In this document: positions 1 to 13,460 of the stretch, piece by piece
Layout of the letters: every line of letters starts with the position of its first letter
Numbering within the stretch: position 1 is the first letter of the stretch
NCBI GenBank assembly: GCA_949317995.1
Contig: OX439051.1
Location: 43,713,250 to 43,777,249, forward strand
DNA length: 64,000 nt
Source: Acholoe squamosa
Taxonomy: Eukaryota; Annelida; Polychaeta; Phyllodocida; Polynoidae
Reading direction: 5' to 3'
Made by a program: the position numbers and the translations under genes
The notes under the pieces: generated by a model
What the model was told of the DNA's origin: nothing
Database searches by the model: none
Seen by the model: the letters and a program-made list of their open reading frames with translations, nothing else

Positions 1-450
1 CTTCTCTGCCTTTGAGGGGGAGGATGTAGAAAATGTTTGCACATCCCACAGAAACTCACCATCACCCCCTTATTGATAAATAATGACCACTCCTCTAGGT
101 GGTAAGGCTTCATGTGAGTGTACGCAGAGGCAAGGGTGCCATGTAGACTACAGCAGGTCTGCAGCATGCCATATCATTATCAAAGTGGACATTAAAGAAG
201 CCGGATCATAAACGGATGAAATGAAGAGGAGAGCTAACTGGTAAGCAGGGAGGTTTGCAGGCTCAAGTGCATGGTGGGTAGTCACAGCAGCATCCCCTGT
301 GTTACCTATGGACTTGATTCCCTCATTCTGAAGTGTTAAGGTTGGGCTCCTCTATCCATATGCTATCCAAGGACTAGGAGAGTAATGGTTTTGGAGTCTG
401 GAAAAGTTTTCAGTCTTGAACAGGCTCACTTGAGATACTCAGCACAAAAG
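1..450. other. Unique non-coding sequence
   Basis: No ORF of note, RNA gene or repeat structure is visible here. Confidence 0.5.
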
Positions 451-959
451 AAAATATACCCACTACCCTGACCATCATATCTTCAGGGTAGTTGGTATAT
501 TACAGCAATCTAAAAGTGCTTATTCATAATAAATTGTACTTCTTCTGACATTATGTCAAATTCAATGCTGGTTAGTCTGAAACTAACATGCTTCAGAGTT
601 CCACAGTTTCCCACATCACGGGCCCTAAAATTACGGACCAAATGTTCCCGAGCCAGTGCTAGTATATTGCTACGGTATATGTCATAGTGAATGGGTATAT
701 AGCACTGAAGGGACCAGATGGAACTTTACCCACTATCCTGACCATCACATCTAAAAGAGCTTACACATAAAAACTGACATGATATCAATTTCAATGACAG
801 TCACTCTGAAAATAACATGTCATAACAGTTTCAGAGTTTCCCACTTCTGAAAATCACAAGCCTGGGCCTAAAATCATGGACCAAATTTTCCCAGGCCAGT
901 GCTAAAATACTGCTATGGTATATGCCATAGTGAATGGGGATGTAGGACTGAAGGGACCA
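451..959 (+). repeat. Two-copy tandem duplication, about 260 bp per copy
   Basis: Copy 1 (about 451-716) and copy 2 (about 721-959) share the same order of landmarks: an ACCCACTA-CCTGACCATCA block, an AGAGTT-CCCAC block, a GGCC-TAAAAT-A-GGACCAAAT block and a GCCAGTGCTA block, each ending with ACTGAAGGGACCA. Divergence is substantial, so the event is old. No coding function is apparent. Confidence 0.75.
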
Positions 960-1452
960 TGATATTCCTCTGAGAAATATGCCATGTGAATCATCTCTAA
1001 TATCCTATGATATATTTCACACTTGATGGGAGGGAGTCCTTTAAACCATATTCATTTATCAGGGGTATATAGAGCATAAAAATCATTAGTCTCTGTGTGA
1101 GCAGAAATTGTGAAGAATATTGCTTCACAGGGCGCAGACATTTATAATCTTAAAAAACCCAGGCCCTTTGAGCTGCCGGCGCTCTGGCCACTCTCTTTTA
1201 CCTAAAGGTGTTTACCGGATCATATCACCTGCAATACCTGCTTAGGCAACAGGTAAAGCAGGCAGCTATAGGGTCTGTCAAAGACATGGAAGTGAAGGAA
1301 AATGAAAAATGGGAGGAGGCTTTGAAAGTAGCAAGCGAAGCAGGACCTTTACCAAATGGGGGCGCCACACAACCTCTTAAATCAGCAGAGTGTTGCTATG
1401 GCAACCAAGGACAGGAGATAAATGTTGCGGGGTAAGGAATGGGACAGAGAGG
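960..1452. other. Non-coding sequence
   Basis: Nothing structured was recognised. The 75-codon ORF near 1208 lies in otherwise non-coding sequence and has no recognisable domain. Confidence 0.4.
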
Positions 1453-1675
1453 CACACTGTAAAATAAAACTGTTGAATCTACCAGGGATCCTCGTAAAAC
1501 TGAACACCCTAATTGTGTTGCAGTGAACCACTGTACATTTTTCAAGAAACCCCAGCTGGCAGTATGACAGTACAAGGAATCTCTGTAAAAGTAATGACAG
1601 ATGTCTGGCAGCTTTGGGAAAGGATTTCGCTGTTACATGGACGACATTCTTTACAGTGCATGGTGGGGGTGGATG
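1453..1675 (+). repeat. Dispersed repeat family A, copy 1
   Basis: About 200 bp, recognised by AACTGTTGAATCTAC near the 5' side, GCAGTGAACCA in the middle, then ACAAGGAATCTCTGTGAAAA-like and CTGGCAACTTTGGGA-like blocks. The same series occurs at 17082, 27220, 28490 and, inverted, at 22775. No ORF is conserved between copies, no tRNA promoter boxes or terminal inverted repeats were found, and the family was not recognised. A non-autonomous transposable element is the likely explanation. Confidence 0.75.
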
Positions 1676-2029
1676 GAGGATACTGGGGATGGAAGGGGTG
1701 GAAGGGCCCCTTGTTACCTGCCAGCATGACTTGATGTTTTATCGGTTGCTAAAGACCCGGATATGGACTCTGTCCCTCACCCGGTAGTGAAAGGAAATCT
1801 CTTTAATTTTTTTCTGTGATGTAAGTGACCTATTTAATCCTGTAAGGGCTGCAGTTTTATTCATCATGGTGTACAAAACAAACATAGCATGTTTCCTTTC
1901 CAGTGTCATATCCAGAAATGGTGCTAACCCATTTCGGGTTGCATTTAGTATCGGCATGAAAAACCAATACAGAGATGTTATTGTCTAATACAACCTATGA
2001 ACAGTTACACCCGGTCTACTAGCCCTCAT

Positions 2030-4736
2030 TTCCTCTTGCCTGCTCCTTTTGTAGCTCTGGTATAATTTCTTTACCTATAGCCTACTAAAACAGGATTTCC
2101 TATTCAATGTTTAGGTGTTTTCCCACCCACCACACCTTGTCTTTCTAAGGCAATGGGTGATAAATGGAAATGTAGGGTTTTTAAAAAGGGCATTCCCCAG
2201 GAGCACAAAATATAGATGGTGGAGATCAGGGGCTAAGCCAGAGGGATAATGCCTAGGAAGGAGACTTGGACACTTTCAGGAACATCATTAATTGTGTGTG
2301 GAAATCTTGATAAAAAAACATCTCACTAAGTCTAATCAGAGTGATAAAAGGTAACCATTGAACAAGGCAAAGAATTCATTGTGAGCTCAGTTCTTAGGGA
2401 GTCATCGCCATTTTAGGAGCACTTGTTGTCAAACATTGAATACATCTATATTTGCTACCTACTAGAATTAACTTTGAAAAGGAATGTAGAAATCCCAGGT
2501 AGTTACATTAAACTACCTTTCAACCATGACCGAAGTGACAGATTATATCTAAACCACATAATGACAGACCAAAATGTCTCTGAGACACATCCTTCTCTAG
2601 CATTTCCCACCCACTCACAATACATGTCCCCAGGGTCCAGCAGAGGATGAAGTAAATCAAATCACTGTTCCAAAGCATTCCCTTCAGTCCAGATTAAGTC
2701 AAAATGTATTTCAGGATGCACATAGGTTTTTGCAGTCTAGAGTAACTTCCATCTCATATCCCTTACCCTCAAGGAAAAAGCTATCACAGCAGGTCAAGAG
2801 GAAGGATGGCATCTATATAGTGACAATATGGTGCCTATTATGGACCAATCTGTCAGTGCAATGGGGTCATTTCTGAAATATGACAGGCACACGTGGAATG
2901 GACATGAGATAGTCATGCCAATAGGAATTGAAGTAGGTTTGATTTCCTCACTATCAAAGCAACCTCAGGAATCCTGTCAAAATAAACTAGAGACAGATAT
3001 AGAACCCCATTATTCTTGCACTGATATACAGATGCTGAATTTGGTGGGTTAACCTGGCAACCAGTGATAGCTTAGGTAAATTAAACTTAATTAGTTAGCA
3101 GAATAATGAAGCAGGCTAGCGAAACAGGTACAGGATAGGGTAACCTAAAGACGTCCACATACCTGAAAAGAGCCATAACATTGGGCTTGCTACTGAGTCA
3201 ACATTACAAACTGGTGGATTCAACGCTTGTCAATGATTTCCCAATGTTGATTCAGATGTAAATCCAGTTTTTATGGCAGATTTGTGGGGTGGACGTCTCA
3301 AGGTATGTGGACGGCCTTAGGGCAATCTATACTATAGATAAGTCCTATCAAGTTTGGCCAAACACCGACTGAGGAATGAAATGAATTTCTAAGTTATCTG
3401 AAGTATAAAGGCATAATTTGAATGCAAATGGTGCTTTTCCTCTGGTACACCATATGGCTTCATTAGGAAGCAGAATACTGCGACATTCTTACATCACGTA
3501 TGGAGATATAACCAAATCCTGACTGTGATAAACATGCACACATGGCTTCTTTGGGAGTGGTTATTTTCTAACAAAAAACAACCATACCAAAAGAGCTGTC
3601 CATGACGCAAAGTTTTGAGAAACTGACTTACCTTGATGCCTGAAACTTACACTGGTTGATGCACTGCTCTTAATAATTATATGTGTAGCTCATGGGATCT
3701 CTTTCTGCCTGCCCCTCGGTGCAAACCCATTTACACCAAAAGCGTATACCCTTTTATGTTTACCATGCTTACCCTCATGGTGTAAACCATTATGAATGTT
3801 TCATGACCACAAATGGGTGTACAAATTTCATGCACGCTGTGACTATTAGACGGTTAGACCCCTTCCACTACCACTAATTTTCTGTATTAGCTGCCCATTT
3901 TGTAGTTCTGATATCATTGCTTACTTAAGTTTTTAATGGTGAGGTGTTTTCCCACCCTTCAGGCCTGTGTCCTTCTAAGGTACTAAATGGAAATGTAGGG
4001 TTTTGAAAAGGAGAGTGCACTGAATACCTTTTGAAGCTTAAGATTGCAGGAGGGACGAGGCATTTGTGTTCCAAGAGAATGTTCCCCTGAAAAGATAGGT
4101 TGTAGTTTCAGAAAATTGATGGCTCTTACCAGCCGGCCTTTGGTTTATTACTTTTCTTTTCTTAAATAACCTCAGTATGCTGGGTCATGGACACTCATAC
4201 GATAGCAGGTAATGGGTTGTTACTTCTGGTCAGGTAGCCATACACTTAACCGTATAAAATGTCACAGCCTGCTCTAATGCACTATATCTATTTACTGCCA
4301 TGATGAATGAGTGTGGCCCAGGTGAGTAACCCGCCAAGGATGCACCCATGAATAATGCTACTCTAATATGAAACCATTGCAGAACTGCCAGGTAGAGTCA
4401 TGCCAAGATTGAATTAGTGCATTCATGCTAACCTAGAAGCACGCACCTGGGGGATCATGTGGTCCTTAATGGGTTGGGTGGCCTTGACCCATCACCCAGC
4501 CTACTAAGGCAACCTCCTCTGAATCGAAAGCGAACCTTTTGCTAATCTGACACCTGGTGGGCAGATCCTGAACCAATGGCCCATGAGGACCAAGGTGAAA
4601 TACCTAGGCCATTCACCATCTCCCATCCCAGCCTCAGCCAATGGAAATGGAGCTTACTGAAACCGGTCACTTATCCACCAATGTAGGACTGCTTTACACA
4701 TCTAAAGATTGCTGACTGCCTGGGAAGTGGCCACCA
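2030..4736 (+). repeat. V-cluster segments V1/V2 (diverged tandem segmental repeat)
   Basis: Blocks here recur in the same order downstream. The 2030-2300 block (TTTTCCCACCC, then AAATGGAAATGTAGGGTTTT) matches 3890-4060, 10025-10290 and 14205-14475. The 2690-2880 block (CTATTATGGACCAAT, TGTCAGTGCAATGGGGT) matches 9305-9500 and 13785-14000. The 4090-4736 block matches 12850-13460. The copies are clearly related but carry no shared ORF, so this is non-coding segmental duplication. Each c/g block carries a splice-donor-like GTGAGT or GTAAGT. The stretch 1676-2029 shows nothing else. Confidence 0.7.
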
Positions 4737-5146
4737 TAGGTTGCAGAACACCAATTGACGGGAGGTGGCAGCAGGAGACACTTTGTAGCTCCGCACTGAA
4801 GGGTGTTGTACAATGATTATTGGTCTAAAATCTGACAGTGGGTAGGCAAACCAGGTATCAAATTAATCCTTAGGGTGTATATTAATCGATTTGAGTGTTA
4901 TTTAGGCTGATATTTGATGGTAAGTTGATGGGGGTGCACTCTATTTAATTAGGGAATGTATTGAAATCATTCACTGCAAAACCCCCAAATCTGGGTATGT
5001 CCGCACTCTAAGGCCTATAGCAAAAACGCTAATCACATTGTACCACATGCCATGGCCAAAAAATTATTGGGAAAAATGTATATTTACAAGAAAATAATAG
5101 TGGCTAAGGCCAGATACTTGCACAAGTATTTTATTTTCGCCCAAAA
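4737..5146 (+). repeat. Duplicated 410-bp block, copy 1
   Basis: A nearly identical block lies at 6098-6506 in the same orientation. Both run from GGTTGCAGAACACCAATTGA to TTTTATTTTCGCCCAAAA with only scattered substitutions. The left end falls exactly where this V segment stops matching its paralogue at 13436-13470, so the block and the satellites after it look like an insertion into the V cluster. Confidence 0.9.
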
Positions 5147-6097
5147 GCTATATAGGCCAACAGTGGAAAAATAATTAGTGTTCTGCAGCCTCTACGGGCT
5201 ATATAGGGCCTTCTACCAAGTTTGTCGAATCTTGCTAAAATGTGTTTATTTTGCTTAGGGTAAGTCAGTTTGACAATGTTATGGTGAGAAAGGGCAAGGG
5301 AATCAATAAAATTAGTGAGAAATCACTGAAAATCGTAGTAGCGGAGTTTCGGCCTTGGAGAGGTTTATGAGAAATATTCTGGTGTCAATCCGCAAGCCTG
5401 ATACTTCTCTCTTGGGGGTGCCAGGTAACTAAAATTATGGTTTTCAGGGTCAGAATGACCTGAATTTTACATTCTTAGCTGTTTCCATCTGTTTCTATCG
5501 TCCTCAGTGCTCTATGGGAGGCCTTTTCATGCATCGGGGGAAAACATCATTTTTCTCTGCCCGAGCTATGCAGCCAATGAATGTTTACTGACACTTAATA
5601 AAATGTCCTTGTATTCACCATATCTGGTGAATTTTGTTGTCCTTATATGGGGGAGCTTGAATAATGTGTAAATGGGGCCATCTAAGCCATTACACATGGA
5701 GTTAAGATGCATTTTGTTGAATTTATTCTTTATATCATTATATTTCCGGGGGTTTTTCATACATTTTAGCCAGATATTTCTGTGAATTATAGCACCTAGA
5801 GAGAGAATAACACTCAGCACCTCACGTGATGCCCCTTGGCTATCAGCATGTCACATTTCTTGGCCCTGTGACCATTTTTTCTATGTGAAAGCACCATACG
5901 TCCATGTCAATGCTAGAAATCGATAAAATCTACAGAGAGCGCACAGACTGATACCCGCTCTGGGAATTGATTCTCAGAGAGATTTGAGTGGCCTGAGGGG
6001 CATAAAAGTAAAAGATTCTGGATAAGACATTACTGGGCCAGTAAATAAAAGCTTTCAAAGCTATTTCATTGACCACCAAGATTCCAACCCAGGCCTT
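5147..6097. other. Spacer between the duplicated blocks
   Basis: Single-copy within the window. No convincing coding potential, and no repeat ends other than the two flanking copies were recognised. Confidence 0.5.
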
Positions 6098-6506
6098 TAG
6101 GTTGCAGAACACCAATTGACGGGAGGTGGCAGCAGGAGACACTTTGTAGCTCAGCACTGAAGGGAGTTGTACAATGATTATTGGTCTAAAATCTGACAGT
6201 GGGTAGGCAAATCAGGTATCAAATTAATCCTTAGGGTGTATATTAATCGATTTAAGTGTTATTTAGGCTGTTATTTGATGGTAAGTTGAGGGGGGTGCAC
6301 TATATTTAATTAGAGAATGTATTAAAACCATTCACTGCAAAACCCCCAAATCTGGGTATGTCTGCACTCTAAGGCCTATAGCAAAAAAGTTAATCACATT
6401 GTACCACATGCCATGGCCCTAAATTATTGGGAAAAATGTATATCTACAAGAAAATAATAGTGGCTAAGCCCAGATACTTGCACAAGTATTTTATTTTCGC
6501 CCAAAA
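6098..6506 (+). repeat. Duplicated 410-bp block, copy 2
   Basis: Near-identical partner of 4737-5146. After the shared CGCCCAAAA the sequences diverge immediately, giving a sharp boundary, and the satellite below begins within about 25 bp. Confidence 0.9.
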
Positions 6507-6529
6507 TTTGCAGCCCATAGTCAGCCTCC

Positions 6530-7160
6530 CAGCAAATTGTCGTTATCTGTCGCCATGATTGGTCATCAATGGTGACTCCTTTCTGAGTGATAACTCACTG
6601 CGTCATCTTTCGCCACTGTGTGTCAGTCTCACATGGCATGGCAATTTATCACAACAGTCACCAACATGATCTCACTCACTGCGTGGGTATGTGCCACCCC
6701 TTGTCATCCCTCAGAAAGCATGGTGACTTATCACCACCATCGCCAACATGGATCTAACTCACTGCGTGAGTATGTGCCACTGCCTGTCAACTCTCACTCA
6801 GAATGGCGGCTTATCACAAGCATCGCCAACATGGATCTGACTCACTGTGTGATTATGTACCACTCCCGTGCCACTGGCATCAACTCTCACACAAAATGAC
6901 GACTTATCACTACCATTGCCAACATTGGTCTCACTCAACGCGTGAACTTGTGTCACTCCATGTCAATGCTCTCTAAGGATTGCATCATCTGTCACTCACT
7001 CTCACTAAGAATGGCAACTTATCACCACCATTGCCAGCCTTTGTCTCACTCAATGCGTGAATTTGTGTCACTCCAAGTCAATGCTCTCTGAGGATTGCAT
7101 CATCTGTCAGTCACTCTCACTCACAGTGGCAACTTATCACCACCATTGCCAAAGTTGTTG
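6530..7160 (+). repeat. Satellite array, units of about 80 to 114 bp
   Basis: About seven degenerate units, each carrying ACTTATCACCACCAT-GCCAACAT, then CTCACTCA-TGCGTGA and TGTGCCACTCC-like blocks. The first units repeat every 80 to 81 bp. Later ones are about 114 bp because they contain an extra block with GGATTGCATCATCTGTCA. A 93-codon ORF inside it is a by-product of the repeat. Confidence 0.85.
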
Positions 7161-7525
7161 AGACAGCACCACTGTTCGACATGTAGCCTATCTAGGAAGT
7201 GTGGGCATGAAGTATAAGTCCCATATGTATCAAATGTGCTTTGTTTCACACTGATTTCCATTGAGTTGAATCAAACAAGATTATATAGAGAGAATATCAA
7301 TTGAATTTAGATAGAGGTATCTCTAAAATGAAAGCAACTATCCATAAACACCTTTTCTCTGGTTACAGGAAAAATACATAGGGAAATATCAACATGAACA
7401 CCTTGTCTGTGGTTAGAGGGAAGATACATATGGCAATACCTTCTCTGGCAAAACATACTTTGATCTGGCAGATGTGAGGCTGCATGATTACCAATGTCGA
7501 TGATCATGAGCTTTTCATCTAACAA
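7161..7525. other. Spacer with a small tandem duplication
   Basis: A roughly 50-bp stretch (AACACCTTTTCTCTGGTTAC onward, about 7346) is repeated in degenerate form directly after itself (to about 7445). Otherwise non-coding. Confidence 0.55.
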
Positions 7526-8209
7526 GGTGAGTGATCACCAGCGTCGCCATCACTGGTGAGTCTGAGTGATCACCACTCTTGCCATCCATGGTGAACCTGC
7601 GCTATGACGTGGTGCGCGTTTCATCTAGCGAGGTAAGTGATCAACCGCCTTGCCATCCCTGGTGAGTGTGAGTCATCACGATCCTCGCCAACCGTGGTGA
7701 ACATGCGCCATGGCATGGTGTGCGTTTCATCTAGCGAGGTGAGTGATCACTCGTGTCGCCATCCCTGGTGAGTGTGGGTGATCAAGATCCTCACCATCTG
7801 TGGTGAACCTGTGCTATCACGAGGTACGCATTTTATCTAGCAAGGTGACTGATCACAATCCTTGCCATCCGTGGTGAATGTGCATTATGACGTGGTGTGC
7901 GTCTCATCTAGCGAAGTGAGTGATCACTCATGTCGCCATCCCTGGTGAGGATGCGTGATCACTCATGTCGCCATCCCTGGTGAGGATGAGTGATCACGAT
8001 CCTCGCCATCCCTGGTGAACATGTGCTATGACGAGGTGCGTGTTTCATCTAGCGAGGTGAGTGATCACCCACGTCGCCATCCCTGGTGAGTCTGAGTGAT
8101 CACCATCCTCGCCATCTGAGGTGAGGCCATGTGATCACCACCATTGCTATTCCTGGTGATCTTGTGCTATAGCGACGTCGTGTTCCATCTAGCGACATGT
8201 GTGAGCCAC
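7526..8209 (+). repeat. Higher-order satellite of about 36-bp submonomers rich in TGATCA
   Basis: The basic submonomer reads roughly GTGAGTGATCAC, a short variable part, then TCGCCATCCCTG. Groups of two to four submonomers are separated by a CGTTTCATCTAGCGAGGT block seen at about 7507, 7618, 7724, 7830, 7906, 8041 and 8185, giving spacings of 76 to 144 bp. It is CpG-richer than its surroundings. The TGATCA palindrome and the CACCAGGGATGG/CCATCCCTGGTG symmetry recur throughout. No coding role is suggested. Confidence 0.85.
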
Positions 8210-11200
8210 TTCACACAGGTTGACAAGGAGTCACGACAATTTGCTGGGCTGGCTCTTCACTATATTCAGATACACATATTTAGGTCCATATTCCAGCTTG
8301 GAAAAAGGTTGTGTCATAATAATATCGGCCACACATACTGCATGCTACCAGATATAGACAGAATCTTTGTGAATGAATCATACATGGAAAATATTTTGTA
8401 AATGGATACATATATGACATCAGATGAAAGTGGGAAGACTTCACTCAGCAGCATTTGCATGAATTTGTTAATGCTGAAAGTCTAGGAAAATTGTAAAACC
8501 AAAGAAATAAAAAAAAACAATGATATTGCATATAAACGTTTTGGTATTGGTCCACCCTTCTAGAAGAAAGAACAAAAGAACCACCCACAAATCTTTACAC
8601 TCACACTGTGTTACGCATGGATTCCAAGCCTGCCAGATACTGGCAGTCTTTTTAAAGGAAACGATAACCCTGATTTCAACATGACTTTCCGTGGTCTTAA
8701 TGTTGGATAAAAAGATTGTTGTATGCACATCTGCTATCATAAGGGCTGGGAGTAGTCTTCTTTGATGCATTCTATGACGTCACAAGAGACCAAATACAAC
8801 CAATGGTGCATTGTTAAAATCACAGAAGCTGTTGCACAATCATGTTTCCTTTTATAAACATAAAATGTAGAACATTATTATGTTGTAGGGTCAACACAGT
8901 GAGACATCAAGTGCTAATAATCAACTGAAATATACAACTACAATCAAAATAGATCTGTCAACAGTGTTTATTTGAAAGTAGCTAATGCTTTGCAGTCTAC
9001 ATTCAGATACATTTGGTCTATTGTGACGTCATAACCTGTATCAGAGAGGCCTGCTTCCTGCCCCTTTCTGTAGCAGATGTGCTAATGAGCATGTCAGAAT
9101 ATTTCTCTTCAATAAAAACCCTACCAAAAGAAGTCATCATGAAAATTGGGTGGTCTTTTCCTTTAACAGTGGCCACAGTGACCCTTTACACAAAATAATG
9201 ATGCCACAAAGTGTTTTTCTTTTACCTCCTAATCACACTATATAGCAATTGTCTCTTAGCCAAGCGAAAGTAGGATTTGTAAATCAAAATGATGTTCTGA
9301 AGCACTGAGTTCAGCTCAAATGTAATTGAAATCCATTTCAGGACACATACAGTATGTAATGCTGCTAACTGAAACTTTTCCTTGTAACCCTTACCCTTAC
9401 TACAAAACACAGCTATTACAGCGGGTCGAGGGGAAGGCTGGCATCTAAATATAGTAACAATATGACACCTATTATGGACCAATTTGTCAGTGCAATGGGG
9501 TTATCTCTGTGATATGACTGACACTGAAGGGGTGGCAATGAGACACAACTATGACACTGCCCGCAGCAATACCAATGGTACTTGGATTAGGTATAGTTTT
9601 CTTTCACTATCAGAGTGCGATAGGAGTCAGTCACACATGTTTTAGATCGTTTCAGTTTGAAGTAAGTTTTGATCCTTTAGATGTGAATTAGAAACAGTTT
9701 TTCTCTCTCCTGAAGATGGAAGCCAAAATTAGAGACAAATACTGTGGAGATCAGCATGAAAGTGAAAGTCATGTGAGTCAGACCATTATCTTATCTTTGT
9801 ATCTGGTACACCATATATATGGCTTCCAACATTAAGCAGATTTTGTGTAGGTGCGTAATCCTTTAATACTCAGTGAGACAACTAAGGGCGGTTCCACAAC
9901 CATCAGCTGAGCAGATCTTTTCTAATCTGACAATCTTTTATATAGAAAATGCATGAAAAAAAAGTTGGATAAGCAAAGATTTACATGACCGATGGCAACT
10001 GAATCATCCCTTTATTTACTCTTACCTTCTATTTGTGTAGCTCTAGTCTATTTCTCTACTTAACCTACTAAAAAGCAGGATATCCTCATTTAATGGTGAG
10101 GTGCTTTCCTGCCCTGTGGACCTGTGTCCTTTTAAGGCACCAGGTGGTAAATGGAAATGGTTTTAAAAAGGGCATTCCTCATGAGCGCACTGCATATTTC
10201 ATGCTGCTTAAGAAGGTTGGGGATTGGGCTGACAGGGAGGGATAATGCCCAAAATGGCATCTGTACTCCAAGAAAATGTCTCCCTTAAAAAGCCAGGTTG
10301 CAGTTTCCTGATCATCACTGGCCATTACAGAAGCCCATTGGTTCATCACTTTTCTTTATCAAAAATGGCCGCAATCCACTCTCCTTAATGGTGCATGAGT
10401 GTAGCCCAGGTAAGTACTTGTCAAGGACTGCAATTCCCCATACTTTCAATCCTGCAGAAGTGACAGTCTGCTGCATGGTAAACATAATGTACCAGTCGAG
10501 CACTGAGCAGTAATACCAGCTTTAAGTCGGTGAATAAGCATTGAACTATATTTAAATCCTGAAGCAGCCTTAAATCATAAAATGGCCCCAGGCTGCTTGT
10601 GCAAGCTCATGTGGATTAAAAGTGGATCTTGCCTCCTCTGACACCTGGAGAGCAGATGTTGAACTAGTATTCTGCATGGATCAATGTAAAATACCTGAGC
10701 CATTCGACACCTCCCACCACAGTCTTCTCCAATGGGAATGGAGCTCACTGTAACTATCATCTGATCCACTGAATTTACCATGTTGGCTGCATTTTGTGTA
10801 AGCACACACTGCAAGAGAGTGCTGTAAAATTAGTGACAGATCTCTGGCAACTTTGGGACAAGGTTTTAGCTGTCATTTTCACTGAGATTCCTTACAGAAA
10901 TTACAAAAATCTTTTTCATGGAGATTAATTATAGAAATTACAAAATCAAGACTGTACCTGCTCAACTTACCTTTATAGCTTTTCTGCTTATGTCAAAGTG
11001 AATACTGATACTCCATTGACAATGCACCAGACCTGTATAGCGCACCCCACAGTGATATAATCGATGCACCCCACAGTGATATAATCGATGCACCCCACAG
11101 TGATATAATCGATGCCAATTTTGCACAATGACGTCCTACCTGAGGTCACATGATCAGACATTTCAAAATAGCAAAGTAGACAACCGTTTTGGGTGGGTTT

Positions 11201-13460
11201 TGGGTTGGCTGACAGAAAATGAATGTAAAGGTGAACTTAGTGCCTCTTAGTTTTTATGTGCAGAATGGCCCAATCCCGCTCATGAAGAAACTGGCGACAA
11301 AAAAATCTACATCGTTCAACTTTACCATTTTATTTCCCTCCCATGCATTATCCATGTAGAACACCATTCATGAATATTGGTTACAGGAGAAACAAGTGAA
11401 ACCTCAAAACATGTACATGTATTCTCCTTTCAAAGCTGATGTAATGACATTTACAACTGATGTCCAGTGGTAACTAGGATTTTTAGCCATGGGAAGGAAC
11501 AATGTGATGCCTAATATGGATCAATTTGTCAATGCTATGGGGTTATATGACAGTCACAGTAAGTTAGCCTGAGACATTGTTCCAAAATTAAGGTTTGCTC
11601 TTTTTTGTTTATGGAGGGTTTCTATGTTTATGGCAGCTTAACATGGAGGGGAATTGGATGTAATGGGGAAGATGATGTATGTGCCAGATAGTGTTAGGTT
11701 GGAGTTAGATGTAGTTTTGGCTGTCATCGTGTGATCATTGTCTTCTGAAGAGTCATATTGGCACTGAATTATGGATAGGCTATTCCTGATTTGAGATGCA
11801 TGCTAAATTCTCCTTGTTTGCCTGACTGAATGTACTGGCTTTGTTTGCAAATCAAAACTAGGCATGGAAGGTAAAATGAGTCATTAGAATTTATTGCATG
11901 AATCCTATAGATGCAGGCTACTGCCACTTTGCTAGCTAGATATCTCGAAGCAAGCTTTAGGTCTAGCATGAGCACAAAATATATATCAGTTCACTTCTGG
12001 TTTAACCTAGGCTACTTTTACCCATAGACATCCACATTCCCTGAGACGTGTTTCCACTTCCTAAGAAATCTAACTTGCCATTTTAGTATGAAATTATTGA
12101 CCACTTATTCCTGCACTGGTATGAATACTCCTACAGTAAACAGACCCTATGTAAACACCACTTAAGTGTTAATTACGCAAAGCAGTCAAAATTCCTATGA
12201 TCACCATCATTGGTTTTGAGTTTTTCAAATTGTAGTGCTGTGTTCAGTTGTAAGTACTTTAGAAATGGCTTCCTGGGTTCACCCTGCAAATAAAGGTCAC
12301 AGGATCCAGTCCCATGCAATATTAGTTATATCAAGCACCCTATAAGGCTTCACAGGGAAGCAGAATACTTAAATATAACTACACCAGGTGGGTAGGTCCA
12401 GCCAGAGCCAGAGTCTCATAAGCATGATCACATGGCTTCATAATCAACTCTCTCTACCTGCTACCTCTCTCTATCAGACAAATTGGATTTCTACAAAAAA
12501 AACATAAAAAAAAGGTCTGCCAACAAATCAACTGAATGGTTCCCCAGGAAGATGCTGCCCACATATTGTGAAGATGTCCTGAGCTGATTGAGTTCAGGGA
12601 AATCCATATCACTTACACAGTTTCTTCTAACTAGGTAACTGTATTAGTCATATGCATAATTGGATAAAGGCATACAGGTGATATGCCGGTGGATTCTTAG
12701 ATATCTATCTGGTACACAATGGTGTATACTGAAAACAAAATGCAGTCAGAGCAAATCAAGCTCTCAGCAGCATTCCTGCTATGTCTCACTGTACGATGCA
12801 CCTAACAATAAACCCACCCCTCTCACAATTATATAAAAGCTTTGCACTCTAAGAGAACATCTTCCTTTAAAAAGCCAGGTTACAGTTTCAATATCATCAG
12901 TGGCTCTTACCAGAAGCCCTTCAGTTCATCACTTTTCTTTGACATCTTGTAAGAAAGAAGTAAATGGTCGTTACTCCTGGTCAGGTTGCACTTAGACTAT
13001 CAAAAGCATGCTTTGATATATAATGTCTATTTGCTGCCATGCTGCATGGTGGCTCAGGTGAGTAACTCACCAGGGATGCACCCATGCTTAGTTCTTTTCC
13101 TGCGGTAAGGTAATGATGCAGAAGAGTCAGGACTAAATTGCGTCAACCTGACCTAGAGGTATGTACCTTGGGGATCATGTGGTCCCTGAAGAGTTGAGTG
13201 GTCTTGACCCATCACCCATCCTATCACTACTGAGGAGACCTCCACTGAATCAAAGTGGATTTTGTCTAATCTGACACCTGGTGGGCAGATCCTGAACCAA
13301 TGGTGTATGAGGACCGAGGTAAACTATCCAGGCCATTCACTCCCATCCCAGCCTCAGCCAATGGTAATGGAGCTTAGTGGAACATGTAATTGATCCACCA
13401 ATGGGGGAGTGCTTTAAAAGTGCTGACTGACTGAGAAGTGGCCACTGTAGACAGCCGGGC
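8210..13460 (+). repeat. V-cluster segment V3
   Basis: This is the most complete V unit. Ordered blocks are d (8230-8400), e (9210-9640), f (10025-10290), g (10280-10900), a (11340-12500), b (12850) and c (13000-13460). The same order restarts at 13470, giving a period of about 5.2 kb. Divergence is high and no ORF is conserved. The region carries no recognisable gene, and a partial family A piece lies at 10812-10885. Confidence 0.7.
11042..11113 (+). repeat. Three perfect 24-bp tandem repeats
   Basis: GCACCCCACAGTGATATAAT plus CGAT is repeated three times without change, which suggests a young expansion. Confidence 0.95.

Noticed and set aside
6530..8209. CRISPR-like regular repeats
   Set aside because: Units are degenerate, there are no unique spacers, and the genome is eukaryotic. 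These are satellites.
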